Source of the DNA: Pseudoalteromonas sp. OOF1S-7
GTDB lineage: Bacteria > Pseudomonadota > Gammaproteobacteria > Enterobacterales > Alteromonadaceae
Direction of reading: 5' to 3'
DNA: 64,000 nucleotides
Assembly (NCBI RefSeq): GCF_022347765.1
Contig: NZ_JAKRFZ010000002.1
Span: 1 to 64,000 of the forward strand
Under the pieces are notes generated by a model. It made no database searches. It saw only the letters and a list, made by a program, of their open reading frames with translations, and had not been told where the DNA came from. Position numbers and translations under genes: made by a program. This document shows positions 44,741 to 55,590 of the stretch, one piece after another. Position 1 is the stretch's first letter. Each line of letters opens with the position of its first letter.

Positions 44741-46832
44741 TATTGAGATCCTCGTTATGAGATTGATATACCCAGGCACTGTGTGCACTCAGGGATTGGG
44801 TCTGATGCCCCTTTTCAATGGTTTCTGTGGGGTGCACAGAGCTGAGCATTAGCTTCCAGACAACACCCGAAACTGCGGGTAATTTCACCGCCACATCGTC
44901 GCTGCCGGCATGCAATATCACCAGCAAATTTTGCTTTCTCAGCGTGTCTGTTAACATATAGATCAGCGTCTTATTGTGGCTGTCGTGCCAATCTCCCTCC
45001 GCCATCGGGCACGCGTCTTTGTTGAACCAGCTGATATTGAACCGCTCATCCTGGGTGTGAATATAAAACGGGTGATGAAATATCGCATACTGGCAGCGTA
45101 TTCCCTGGAGCCGCGCAATCAAGTCACATAAGTCGCAGACTTCATCACTGCTCCGGTTTCCTTTTGAACTTCGGTTTTGACTGCAACGCTCAGTGATACT
45201 CTGAGGCCAGCTCAACCAATTAATGTCATTATCCTGACAATAAGCATTGTTATTGCCCTGTTGCGAGTGAGCTATTTCCGTACCGGCCGCGAGCATAGGT
45301 ACCCCTTTAGACATCATTAATGTAATGAGCGCACTTTTTTGAATTTGATGCCTTAATGCCTGTATATGCTCATGCTCGGTTTGACCTTCTACGCCGCAAT
45401 TGAATGAAATGTTTTCGCTATGGCCATCGCGGTTGTCTTCACCATTGGCAAAATTGTGTTTTTGCTCATAGCTAACCCAATCAGCAAGCGTAAAGCCATC
45501 ATGGCTGGTGATAAAATTAACTGAATTGAGTGGCCCGCGTTGATTGTGTTCAAATAATTCATGAGAACCATGGACACGCTTCGCGAGCTCTGACAAGGTA
45601 CCTGCGTCACCACGCCAAAAACGTCTTACCGTATCCCGGTACTTGTCGTTCCACTCTCGCCAGGGAGATGGAAAGCCACCCAACTGATAGCCACCGGGAC
45701 CAACATCCCAGGGCTCGGCAATTAACTTAACCTTGCTAAGCACGGGATCTTGCGCTACTGCCTGCAAGAAACTGTGTTGCGGACTAAAGCCACGCTCAGT
45801 ACGGGCCAGTATGGTTGCCAGGTCAAACCTGAAACCATCAACGCCCATAAATTCGACCCAGTACCTTAGACTGTCCATCACCAGTTTCAGAGTATAGGGG
45901 TCATCAATATTGAGGGTGTTACCGCATCCGGTGTCATTAATATAATGGGCTTGCTCACCCACCATACGATAGTAGCCAGTATTGTTAAGCCCTTTGAGCG
46001 ACAGGGTTGGTCCATCCAGCCCCCCTTCTGCAGTATGGTTGTACACGACGTCCAGGATCACCTCTATGCCCGCGCGATGAAACTCCCGAACCATTTGCTG
46101 AAACTCGCAAATATCCCCGTCTACCAGAAAGTCTTTGTGAGGTACAAAAAAGCTTAACGAGTTATAGCCCCAGTAGTTTTTTAACCCCTTGGTTGTTAAA
46201 AATTGCTCTGAAATAAAGGCATGACAAGGCAGTAACTCTATTGTCGTCACACCCAAACTGGCCAGGTGTGCAATGAAGTTGCTGTGGCTCAGACCCAAAA
46301 ACTTGCCACGCAGAGGCTTTGGTACAAACTCGCAGTGTTTCGTCGCACCGCGAACATGACACTCATAAATCAGGGTTTTTGACCAGGGAATAGCCGGCCT
46401 GGCTCCTTCATATGGCTCAATACCCGTAACGCAAGATTTGGGCATATCGACAGCATTATCACTTTGATTGAGTATTCCTACTGGTAAATGGCAAAAATGC
46501 CGTTCACTCCAGGTAAACTCCCCATGAAAATCTTTGCAATAGGGGTCTAACAGCAACTTGTGGTGGTTGAATAACATCCCCTTTTCGGGTGCATACCGGC
46601 CTGCAGCGCGAAAGCCGTACAATGCTCCTGCGCACAATGGCGAGACAAACACAGACCACAGCCCACCTTCATGGCGATACATAGTGATCCTGGCTATTTC
46701 ACTATGACCACTTTGATCGAACAAACACAGCTGCACCTCAGTTGCCCCTGGGGCATAGACAGCAAAGTTGACTCCCTGATCGTGCAGTGAGCTACCCAGA
46801 GGTGAAGGTTGACCCCGGTGTGACGTTAACAT
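44733..46832 (-). CDS. glgX: Glycogen debranching enzyme
   Basis: GlgX, a GH13 isoamylase-type enzyme, hydrolyses alpha-1,6 branches, mainly short stubs left by GlgP. The 699-residue product has an N-terminal CBM48 domain (PSPLGSSLHDQGVNFAVYAPGATEVQLCLFD, in pieces) and a catalytic barrel with D337 (nucleophile, DGFRFDLA), E373 (acid/base, IAEPWDVG) and D445 (TSHDGFTL). It is coupled to glgB (TGATG overlap) and to glgP. Confidence 0.94.
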   Translation of the reverse strand: MLTSHRGQPSPLGSSLHDQGVNFAVYAPGATEVQLCLFDQSGHSEIARITMYRHEGGLWSVFVSPLCAGALYGFRAAGRYAPEKGMLFNHHKLLLDPYCKDFHGEFTWSERHFCHLPVGILNQSDNAVDMPKSCVTGIEPYEGARPAIPWSKTLIYECHVRGATKHCEFVPKPLRGKFLGLSHSNFIAHLASLGVTTIELLPCHAFISEQFLTTKGLKNYWGYNSLSFFVPHKDFLVDGDICEFQQMVREFHRAGIEVILDVVYNHTAEGGLDGPTLSLKGLNNTGYYRMVGEQAHYINDTGCGNTLNIDDPYTLKLVMDSLRYWVEFMGVDGFRFDLATILARTERGFSPQHSFLQAVAQDPVLSKVKLIAEPWDVGPGGYQLGGFPSPWREWNDKYRDTVRRFWRGDAGTLSELAKRVHGSHELFEHNQRGPLNSVNFITSHDGFTLADWVSYEQKHNFANGEDNRDGHSENISFNCGVEGQTEHEHIQALRHQIQKSALITLMMSKGVPMLAAGTEIAHSQQGNNNAYCQDNDINWLSWPQSITERCSQNRSSKGNRSSDEVCDLCDLIARLQGIRCQYAIFHHPFYIHTQDERFNISWFNKDACPMAEGDWHDSHNKTLIYMLTDTLRKQNLLVILHAGSDDVAVKLPAVSGVVWKLMLSSVHPTETIEKGHQTQSLSAHSAWVYQSHNEDLNND

Positions 46833-49060
46833 CAGGCGTCTGCACTCATGTATTGCAAATAGACAGTGCTCAATGGCCCTATGGTGATTTCGATACTGTG
46901 CTCAAAGCCATGGCTGGCGATAGCTTTGCTCTGTATCATTTGCTGTTGATGTGCAACTGGTGTTGTGCCACTGCCGTACAAGCTGGTGTCGTCGGAGTTA
47001 AACACCACTCGATAAATGCCGCCACGGGGCACCCCGATACGATAGCAATGCAGGACCTGCGGGGTAAAATGACTCACGACCACCATCAAGTCAGTACTGG
47101 ATTTGCCAAAACGTGCAAAACTCAATACTGACTGCTCGCCGTTGTGGCAGTCTATCCATTGAAACCCACACGGAGAATTATCCAGCTCATGCAGAGCGGG
47201 TGTATTGCAGTACAGGTGATTAAGCGACTTAATTGTCTGATAAACCCCCTGATGTGCGGGCGACTCCAGTAAACTCCAATCCAGTCCACGGTTATGATCC
47301 CACTCCGTGCGTGGCGCCAGTTCACTGCCCATAAACAGTAATTTTTTGCCAGGGTGCGCATACATAAAACCATAGTAAGCACGCAGGTTTGCAAACTGTT
47401 GCCAGTCGTCGCCTGGCATTTTACTCAGTAATGCCCCTTTGCCATGCACAACTTCGTCGTGACTCAGTGGCAAAATATAATTTTCTGAGTAAGCATAGGC
47501 CATAGAAAAGGTCATTTCATGATGATGGTATTTTCTGTGAATGGGATCTCTTTGCATGTAACTCAGACTGTCATTCATCCACCCCATGTTCCATTTGTAG
47601 CCAAATCCCAAACCATTGTGGTCCACCGCTTGAGTCACCCCTGGCCAGGCGGTAGATTCCTCAGCAACCATCATAATGTGAGGATGCCGACCATAGCTGC
47701 GGGAATTGACTGCTCTGATGCAGTCTATCGCGCCAAGGTTTTCTCTGCCGCCAAACAGGTTCGGGATCCACTCACCATCATTACGCGAGTAATCCAGATA
47801 CAGCATAGAGGCAACCGCATCGACCCTTAACCCATCCAGTTTAAACACTTCAAGCCAGTAGTTTGCATTGGAGAGCAGGTAACTTTTTACTTCCGGGCGC
47901 TCATAATTGTAGATATAAGTGTTCCAGTCGGGGTGATACCCCTGACGACTGTCCGCATGTTCATACAGATGTGTACCGTCAAAACGATGTAAGCCATGGG
48001 GATCTGACGGGAAGTGCCCTGGCACCCAGTCAATCAGGATACCCAAATCTAATACAGCACATTGGGCGACAAAGTAGCGAAAATCATCCACAGAGCCGAA
48101 ACGGCTGGTCGGCGCAAAAAGCCCCACAGGCTGATATCCCCATGAGCCATCAAAAGGATATTCGCTAATTGGCATAAGCTGTACATGAGTAAAACCCAGT
48201 GCTTTAACATAAGGTAATAAATCATCAGCCAGCTCGCGATAAGTCAGGTAGCGATTATCCTCTTTTTCCCGACGTTTCCACGAGCCCAAATGCACCTCAT
48301 AAATGGCAATGGGCGCATCAATCGCATTGCGCCGGCGACGCCGTGTCTGCTCGGCATCACTCAGCGGCATGCTCTGCTGAGCTGGCTGAATCACACTGGC
48401 GGTACCGGGGGCTTGCTGCATTTTAACCGCAAAAGGGTCGGCTCGTTCAGTCACCTCTCCATCCACGCCAACAATGGCGTACTTGTAACCTTGTTCGGCT
48501 GTCAGGTGCGGCACAAATAAGTCCCACACACCGCTGGCAGGATGAAAGCGCATAAAATGCTGACATGATTGCCAATGATTAAATTCCCCAATCACGGAGA
48601 CACTGCGCGCATTCGGTGCCCAGACGCAAAACTGCGTGCCGTGGCAACCCTGGTGAGTCAGCGACCGTGCGCCAAAATGGTGATAACCATGCTCAAGCGA
48701 CCCTTCATTGAACAAGTACATGGCAGACTCGTCCAGCGCACTGCTAAAGTCATAGGCGTCGCGGGTGGTGATAACACTATCGGGAAATTCAATGATCAGA
48801 TGATAACCCGAAGCGATATGGCTGTTGAATTCGAGCACAAACAAGGCCGACTCACCAATACGTTGCATGGCTGTAGTTTGCTGTGCAACATTAACAGATA
48901 ACGCCTGTGCGCCAGGCATGTACACCCGGATAATGGAGCCCTGTTCAGTGCGATGTAAACCAAGAAAAGAGAAAGGATCACGAAAACATCCTGTATCCAG
49001 GGCCGAAATTTGTGCCGCGTAGTCGTGGGTAATTATGGGCGATTTACTTGCTGAATTCAT
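46832..49060 (-). CDS. glgB: 1,4-alpha-glucan branching enzyme
   Basis: GlgB, a GH13 enzyme, transfers short glucan chains to create alpha-1,6 branches. The 742-residue product carries two N-terminal beta domains: N1 (FSFLGLHRTEQGSIIRVYMPG) and CBM48 (GTQFCVWAPNARSVSVIGEFN). The barrel has catalytic residues D414 (DGLRVDAV), E467 (MVAEEST) and D535 (LSHDEVVHG). The length is that of the long, N1-containing bacterial type. It overlaps malQ by 4 bases and glgX by one. Confidence 0.95.
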   Translation of the reverse strand: MNSASKSPIITHDYAAQISALDTGCFRDPFSFLGLHRTEQGSIIRVYMPGAQALSVNVAQQTTAMQRIGESALFVLEFNSHIASGYHLIIEFPDSVITTRDAYDFSSALDESAMYLFNEGSLEHGYHHFGARSLTHQGCHGTQFCVWAPNARSVSVIGEFNHWQSCQHFMRFHPASGVWDLFVPHLTAEQGYKYAIVGVDGEVTERADPFAVKMQQAPGTASVIQPAQQSMPLSDAEQTRRRRRNAIDAPIAIYEVHLGSWKRREKEDNRYLTYRELADDLLPYVKALGFTHVQLMPISEYPFDGSWGYQPVGLFAPTSRFGSVDDFRYFVAQCAVLDLGILIDWVPGHFPSDPHGLHRFDGTHLYEHADSRQGYHPDWNTYIYNYERPEVKSYLLSNANYWLEVFKLDGLRVDAVASMLYLDYSRNDGEWIPNLFGGRENLGAIDCIRAVNSRSYGRHPHIMMVAEESTAWPGVTQAVDHNGLGFGYKWNMGWMNDSLSYMQRDPIHRKYHHHEMTFSMAYAYSENYILPLSHDEVVHGKGALLSKMPGDDWQQFANLRAYYGFMYAHPGKKLLFMGSELAPRTEWDHNRGLDWSLLESPAHQGVYQTIKSLNHLYCNTPALHELDNSPCGFQWIDCHNGEQSVLSFARFGKSSTDLMVVVSHFTPQVLHCYRIGVPRGGIYRVVFNSDDTSLYGSGTTPVAHQQQMIQSKAIASHGFEHSIEITIGPLSTVYLQYMSADA

Positions 49061-51039
49061 GCCTGCTCTCTGATCCTTTTTATCTCTGTCATTAACTGAT
49101 TGTTTTGCTCTAAAGTTTGCTCGGCCGGGATTGCCAGACGCCGACGCCAGTTGGGATATTCACGGTCAGTGCCAGGAATATTGACAGGCAGTTGTTGTTG
49201 CTCCAGGTCATCCAATTGGATAGCCAGCAATTTACTCGGACTGGCCGCAAGTTTTTTAACAATGGCAGTATAGATATGGTGTGCGTCATTGAGCTGCTGC
49301 CCATTATGTGTACCATCCAGCCCCAGCCATGTTAGCAACCTGGCCTTATCCTCTTCCCTATCCCTTATCATCTCTGCCGCTTCTTGTTCACTGCAAAGCT
49401 GGTAATCTTGTTTGAGACTAATGTCAGTTTGGCACCACCAGGCGCTAAACGGTGCCACATCATGGTTGGCAACCATCAGTAACGTATCAGGACGATATTG
49501 CTCGACCGGTTTAAAATGACCCTGCTGATCTTTGGCAAAATACATCAAAATATTGCCGTAGAGGTTGGCGTCATTCATAGCAGCAGAGACTTCCGGTGGT
49601 ACTATGCCTAGATCTTCACCTATTACCATAGCCCGGTTCAGGTGAGATTCAATCTTTAAAATCGCCAGCAAGTGCTCAAAGGGATAATAGATATAGCACC
49701 CGTCCTGCTTGCCCTGCGACTCAAAACACCACCATAAGCGCCGTATTGCCATTACATGATCAATGCGCAGCGCACCAAATGACGCCATGTTGCTGCGCAC
49801 CAGAGAGCGAAAATACGCGTAGTTGTGCTGTTTGATTTTAATCGGGTTCAGCGCTGGCAGCCCCCAATTCTGACCGGATTCGGCCCATGGGTCTGGTGGT
49901 GCACCAATGTTTGCGCCGTTCGCAAACAAGGATTCATTTTGAGTAAACTCATCGCCTTCTTGTGCGCAGCCAACGGCCAGGTCGTTGATCAGACCAATAG
50001 CCATACCGGCGTTTCTGGCATGTAACTGACAGGCTCGAAGCTGTTGATGCGCAAGCCACTGCATAAACCACTCACGCTCAGTGAGTTCACTGTGGCTCAG
50101 AGTTTGCTCCTTGTCGTGCTTGAACTCGCTCAGAGCCTGGCGCACAGCCGGAACACCTTCGCATTTATCAAACAAACCCGTTAATGCAGCATATTTCGCT
50201 TTCGCAACCGCACTGTAATCAATGTAGTTTTGAGCACACTCGTTTTGTACAGAGCCAAGTGCTTCATCTATGTTCAGTTGAAAGTCTTCGCGTAATGTGT
50301 CGATTGCCCAATCTAATGCAATATATAAAGGATTAATCAGACAACGGTGTGACGGACTGTAAGGGCTCGCGCGTTCCGGCTCTGATTCAAACAGTAAGTG
50401 CAAAGGATTAAGCAAAATGAAGTCGCAATGCGAGATTGCGGCGCTGGAGATCACCTGATGTAGATCGCGAAAGTCCCCCACACCTGCGTTGCGCTCGCTG
50501 CGTAATGTATAAAGCTGGAGTGATAAGCCTGTGCGCTTAACATCGTCTTGCTCTATGGCATAACAACGTTTAGGTACCGACCATAGTTCAGTCGTTTTAG
50601 TGCCAAACACCCCTTCGATTTGGGCGTTAAAATACCCAGCAGGTAGCTCCCCTACGCTGACTTTCAGGTCCAGATAAATCTGTCCATTGTAATGATAATC
50701 ACCACACACTTCGGCCTGAGATAGCGCAAAGCTGGTGCTCAAAGCGAGGTCTGGTATTTGAATTACCACCGACGAATGACGAGCGGTTTGCGGCACTTTT
50801 AACGAAAAACCCCCGGTTTCAGCCTCGGCAAGTACGACCTCATCGACAACCTCAAGCCAGGGTTTAACATCCAGTAAAAAATTTAGCTCGGCAATCTGGG
50901 AGCCATCGTCTGTATCAATGCCACAACAACGCAATGCATCGACCCGCGTCGCATGGTCAAAATAGACGTGCTCACCATTATATTTGGTATAGTCAAAGCC
51001 TATGCCATGCAAGTAGAACAACTGTTCCAGCCCTTGCAT
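49057..51039 (-). CDS. malQ: 4-alpha-glucanotransferase (amylomaltase)
   Basis: MalQ, a GH77 enzyme, disproportionates malto-oligosaccharides, so short products of phosphorolysis and debranching can be extended and reused. The 660-residue product has an N-terminal extension of about 150 residues as in E. coli MalQ, then the barrel with SLQLYTLRSERNAGVGDF, D427 (LRIDHV), E475 (IGEDLGIVP) and D527 (ANHDVAPF). It sits second in the glg operon, 5 bases after the CBM48 gene, and its stop overlaps the glgB start as ATGA. Confidence 0.94.
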   Translation of the reverse strand: MQGLEQLFYLHGIGFDYTKYNGEHVYFDHATRVDALRCCGIDTDDGSQIAELNFLLDVKPWLEVVDEVVLAEAETGGFSLKVPQTARHSSVVIQIPDLALSTSFALSQAEVCGDYHYNGQIYLDLKVSVGELPAGYFNAQIEGVFGTKTTELWSVPKRCYAIEQDDVKRTGLSLQLYTLRSERNAGVGDFRDLHQVISSAAISHCDFILLNPLHLLFESEPERASPYSPSHRCLINPLYIALDWAIDTLREDFQLNIDEALGSVQNECAQNYIDYSAVAKAKYAALTGLFDKCEGVPAVRQALSEFKHDKEQTLSHSELTEREWFMQWLAHQQLRACQLHARNAGMAIGLINDLAVGCAQEGDEFTQNESLFANGANIGAPPDPWAESGQNWGLPALNPIKIKQHNYAYFRSLVRSNMASFGALRIDHVMAIRRLWWCFESQGKQDGCYIYYPFEHLLAILKIESHLNRAMVIGEDLGIVPPEVSAAMNDANLYGNILMYFAKDQQGHFKPVEQYRPDTLLMVANHDVAPFSAWWCQTDISLKQDYQLCSEQEAAEMIRDREEDKARLLTWLGLDGTHNGQQLNDAHHIYTAIVKKLAASPSKLLAIQLDDLEQQQLPVNIPGTDREYPNWRRRLAIPAEQTLEQNNQLMTEIKRIREQA

Positions 51040-51044
51040 TATTA

Positions 51045-51347
51045 TCAGGCCTGCTTATGGGTGTCTACGACGCTATTTTGCGTACCAAAACCATTAGGCA
51101 CATAGCCATCGGCCTGATCATCGTTATCCCAGTGCGCCCCATCAATTAAATACCTGAAATGATATTCATGCCCCGTCGGTAAGCGATGCTTAAGCTTGAA
51201 TCGTTTGTCCCTTTTATTAAACTTCATCGTTAAAGGTTGCCAATCGTTGAACTCTGCGACTAGCTCAACTTTGATCGCTTCAGGATGAGTGATTTCAAAC
51301 GTGACTTCTGCTTCGTTTTTTGTTTTGAAAAAACGCTTAGTTAACAT
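51045..51347 (-). CDS. Stand-alone CBM48 glycogen-binding domain protein
   Basis: This 100-residue protein is made only of a CBM48/isoamylase N-terminal domain: AEVTFEITHPEAIKVELVAEFNDWQ, LKHRLPTGHEYHFRYLIDG and a C-terminal WDNDDQADGYVPNGFG. The arrangement matches the glycogen-binding domain of AMPK beta and the extra domains of GlgB and GlgX, with no catalytic part. It is the first gene of the glg operon, so it probably binds glycogen or tethers or modulates the enzymes; that role is inference. ATG 51347 is chosen because GGAG lies 6 bases upstream; an ATG at 51359 is in frame. Confidence 0.85.
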   Translation of the reverse strand: MLTKRFFKTKNEAEVTFEITHPEAIKVELVAEFNDWQPLTMKFNKRDKRFKLKHRLPTGHEYHFRYLIDGAHWDNDDQADGYVPNGFGTQNSVVDTHKQA

Positions 51348-51812
51348 TGTGGGCTCCAAAAAACCGCTAGGTTGTTTATCTTTGCCACAGTGCCGTGCCC
51401 GTTACAGCTAGACTAACGGTTGCTGTGAAACTTCAAAGCATAATTGCTCATTGTCTACGTACAGTGTGTACGCTTCATTACAGTGCAATGACAGTCCAGC
51501 CTTGCACTAATGTGGTGATTTTCACTTAGAAAGCTGGCGCAGCTGACTGTATATTAGTATACGGGCAATAAGCGCGCCAAAACTTGTTAAAAAGTTAGGT
51601 GAGAACTATTCTCGTGTAAAGTGAATTTAATTGATACTTGATCTTAAACACAGCAAAGCGATATTAATAAATTAGAATACCTTGAGGCACTGAGCTGCGA
51701 TTGATAGCACCCTGAATTAGGTGTAAAACATGTCATACTTAGGGCTTATTTATAGTATACTTACTGCTCCTGGCAGGGACGATTTTCTTTAGGTAGGTGG
51801 ATACGCTCAATC
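51348..51812. promoter_or_regulatory. Divergent intergenic region between glg operon and GGDEF-EAL gene
   Basis: This 465-base region has no credible coding sequence. It must hold the glg operon promoter (minus) and that of the GGDEF-EAL gene (plus). Visible elements are the inverted repeat CCGTTA-N9-TAACGG at 51399-51419, the palindrome GAGAA-CTA-TTCTC at 51601-51613, which resembles part of a Fur box, and TATACT at 51756-51761 as a candidate -10 for the plus-strand gene. None is proven. Confidence 0.4.
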
Positions 51813-53729
51813 ATGCAAAGTGTTTTTAAAAATATAGCAACCTGTATTGTCTGTTTTGTCGTGATTAGCATTGTTGTTAGCTTGCTGTTTACAAAACATG
51901 TGGTTGACCTACAAACTGGTCGTACCATCATACCATTACACAAGCAACCCATCAGCGCCCAGTCAGAATATATCCCCTGGTATGCTTTCTTGCTGGCAGA
52001 CCAGCGCTTTTTGCAGGTTGACGAAGAAACCCATGTACTGCTACAGCGCAGCCAAACTGAAGCCACCTCAGCCTCCGTAGAACACGTAATGACTCGCGTG
52101 TTTTCTTCACCAGTCTTGTTGTTACTGGTGATGGTGATGCTAATACTGACACTGACCCGACTGCGTGAGTTAAGGCAACAACACACCCGTGCAAAAGCGC
52201 TGACAGATATTGACCGGGACCTCAAAGATATTATTAGCGGTCTGGAAATTGATTACAAAGCATTGCCGATTGGTGGCTCCGTTGCCCAGATCAGCCATGC
52301 AGTGCACGCCATAGCGAGCAACATTCAGCGCATTAAGATCAACACCGATAGCCATGTCTTTCAGGATAAGCTCACGAAACTGATAGACCGTCATGCCTAT
52401 ATAGAGCACATCAGCAATGAGCTGGCTATGGCTGAACAACAGCAAAGCAAGTGCGGCCTGCTTTTTATTGACCTTGATGGTTTTAAGCAAGTAAACGATT
52501 CATTTGGACATAGCTTTGGCGATGAGATACTGATCCAGGTTGCAGAACGTTTATGCCAGGTTGTCCGCCAGTATCAATTGCAGGCATTGCATGCCGTACA
52601 CGGGCTTGATCAAAACCTCTCGCGACTTGGCGGTGACGAGTTTTCCATTTTCATTCCCGACCTGAAAGATACTGGGTTTTGTACCGAAGTGGCTCAGACC
52701 ATACTTGGCGAGATTGAGCGTGACTTTGTGCTGGGTAATAAGCTGGTAAAGATCAGTGCCAGTATAGGTATTGCCGTTTATCCCGACAGCGCCGCAACGC
52801 CCAATGCGTTGTTACAAATGTCAGACGTTGCTATGTATCGCGCCAAAACGGATGGTCGTGGGATCTTTCGGGTTTACTCGCCTGAAATGGGCAATAAAAT
52901 CAGGCGCTATCATTACCTGTTAGAAGAACTACGTCTGGCCATTGCCTCACAAAACTTCCATTTATCATTTCAGCCCATAGTACATGTTGAAGACTGCTCT
53001 ATTGACTATTTTGAAGCACTGGCACGCTGGCACCACCCGATTGAGGGCCTGATCCCCCCGTCTGAGTTTATTCCCATTGCGGAAGAGTCGAACCTGATCC
53101 TGGACCTGGGGGACTGGATCTTGCTCGAGTCTTGTCGGCAAATGTCCGCCTGGCACAACGCAGGTATGAAGCGAGTGCGCATCTCGGTGAATGTATCCGG
53201 GATCCAACTCAAGCACCGCGCAATTTTTGACTGGGTAATGGCTGCCTTAGAAAAAACCGGCTTACCGCCAACGTCACTGATGCTGGAGATCACGGAATCA
53301 ACGCTTATCACCGCCAGTGATGAAATCATTGCACAGCTTGAGCGTTGCCGCTCTGCTGGCGTCACCATCGCCATTGACGATTTTGGCACCGGGTTTAGCT
53401 CGCTCAGCACCCTGGCCGACTTGCCAATCGATGTGATTAAAATCGACAAACTGTTTATCTCTCAGGCCAAAGACAACCCCAAATACTACAAAATCCTCAA
53501 CTCCATCAGCGAGCTGGGCGCACAACTCGACCTCAAAATTGTTGCTGAAGGGGTTGAGCAGGTCGACCAGTTTGAGTTAGTTAAACAGATGGGAATACGG
53601 TGTGTGCAGGGGTATCTGGTGAGTCGTCCGGAAACCTCCAGCCGGGTTGGCAACAAAGTGCTGAAAAGCAATATGAACCATATCGCATCCACCGGCACCA
53701 GCGTTTGGTTACCTGAGTCCTCCAGTTAA
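51813..53729 (+). CDS. Membrane GGDEF-EAL protein
   Basis: This 638-residue inner-membrane protein has two transmembrane helices (about 8-26 and 99-115) flanking a periplasmic segment of about 70 residues, then a linker, a GGDEF domain (about 180-355) and an EAL domain (about 370-620). GGDEF is intact at 273-277 without an upstream RxxD I-site. The EAL domain has EALARW (E401), VSVNVSG, LEITEST, AIDDFGTGFSS, VIKIDKLFI and AEGVEQ, all the residues of an active c-di-GMP phosphodiesterase. It could make or degrade c-di-GMP; intact EAL suggests a net phosphodiesterase. The ribosome site AGGTGG is somewhat far from the ATG. Confidence 0.92.
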   Translation: MQSVFKNIATCIVCFVVISIVVSLLFTKHVVDLQTGRTIIPLHKQPISAQSEYIPWYAFLLADQRFLQVDEETHVLLQRSQTEATSASVEHVMTRVFSSPVLLLLVMVMLILTLTRLRELRQQHTRAKALTDIDRDLKDIISGLEIDYKALPIGGSVAQISHAVHAIASNIQRIKINTDSHVFQDKLTKLIDRHAYIEHISNELAMAEQQQSKCGLLFIDLDGFKQVNDSFGHSFGDEILIQVAERLCQVVRQYQLQALHAVHGLDQNLSRLGGDEFSIFIPDLKDTGFCTEVAQTILGEIERDFVLGNKLVKISASIGIAVYPDSAATPNALLQMSDVAMYRAKTDGRGIFRVYSPEMGNKIRRYHYLLEELRLAIASQNFHLSFQPIVHVEDCSIDYFEALARWHHPIEGLIPPSEFIPIAEESNLILDLGDWILLESCRQMSAWHNAGMKRVRISVNVSGIQLKHRAIFDWVMAALEKTGLPPTSLMLEITESTLITASDEIIAQLERCRSAGVTIAIDDFGTGFSSLSTLADLPIDVIKIDKLFISQAKDNPKYYKILNSISELGAQLDLKIVAEGVEQVDQFELVKQMGIRCVQGYLVSRPETSSRVGNKVLKSNMNHIASTGTSVWLPESSS

Positions 53730-53746
53730 CTGAACACCGACAACTG

Positions 53747-54175
53747 TCAGCGTTTGAACTTGGTTTCTAAAATCACCGAGGAAGTGGTCCGCTCAACCCC
53801 TTCCAGATTGCCGATATCATCAAGCAGCTGACTGAGCTGTTCAAGGCTTTGTGCCTCTACTTCTGCAATCATGTCGTATTCGCCACTAATAGCATACAAA
53901 GCCGAAATGTTGTTGATCTGCTTCAGTGCATTATTGGTTTGTGCGGTCAGCTTCTGCCGGACCTTGATAGAAACATGCGCTGCAACCTGAGATTCCTGAT
54001 ACTGCCTGCCCAACTCAACACTGTACCCCTGGATCACACCATTTTGTTCGAGTTTTTGCAATCGACTTTGGACCGTCGTTCTGGACATATCCAGGGTTCT
54101 GGCCAGTTCAGAGATGCTGGCACGGGCATTTTTCCTAAGCTCAGAAAGTAAACGTTCGTCTTGTGAATGGATCAT
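53747..54175 (-). CDS. Lrp/AsnC-family transcriptional regulator
   Basis: This 142-residue regulator has an N-terminal helix-turn-helix (MIHSQDERLLSELRKNARASIS, then ELARTLDMSRTTVQSRLQKLEQNGVI) and a C-terminal RAM/ACT-like effector domain (about 65-140). It is divergent from the astC/argD gene, and Lrp-family proteins commonly control amino-acid catabolic genes, so regulation of the adjacent arginine genes is likely but inferred. Confidence 0.9.
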   Translation of the reverse strand: MIHSQDERLLSELRKNARASISELARTLDMSRTTVQSRLQKLEQNGVIQGYSVELGRQYQESQVAAHVSIKVRQKLTAQTNNALKQINNISALYAISGEYDMIAEVEAQSLEQLSQLLDDIGNLEGVERTTSSVILETKFKR

Positions 54176-55557
<1,382 letters not shown>

Positions 55558-55564
55558 TCGTGAG

Positions 55565-55580
55565 GGGCGCGCAAGCGCCC
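55565..55580 (+). terminator. Short hairpin between astC and astA
   Basis: GGGCGC / GCGCCC stem with a GCAA tetraloop, then TGTTT. It lies 11 bases before the astA start, where it may attenuate expression or stabilise the upstream mRNA rather than end the operon. Confidence 0.35.
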
Positions 55581-55590
55581 TGTTTAAACT

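Noticed and set aside
51547-51564. LexA (SOS) box in CTGTATATTAGTATACGG
   Set aside because: The CTGT and its partner are two bases too far apart and the right half is not ACAG.
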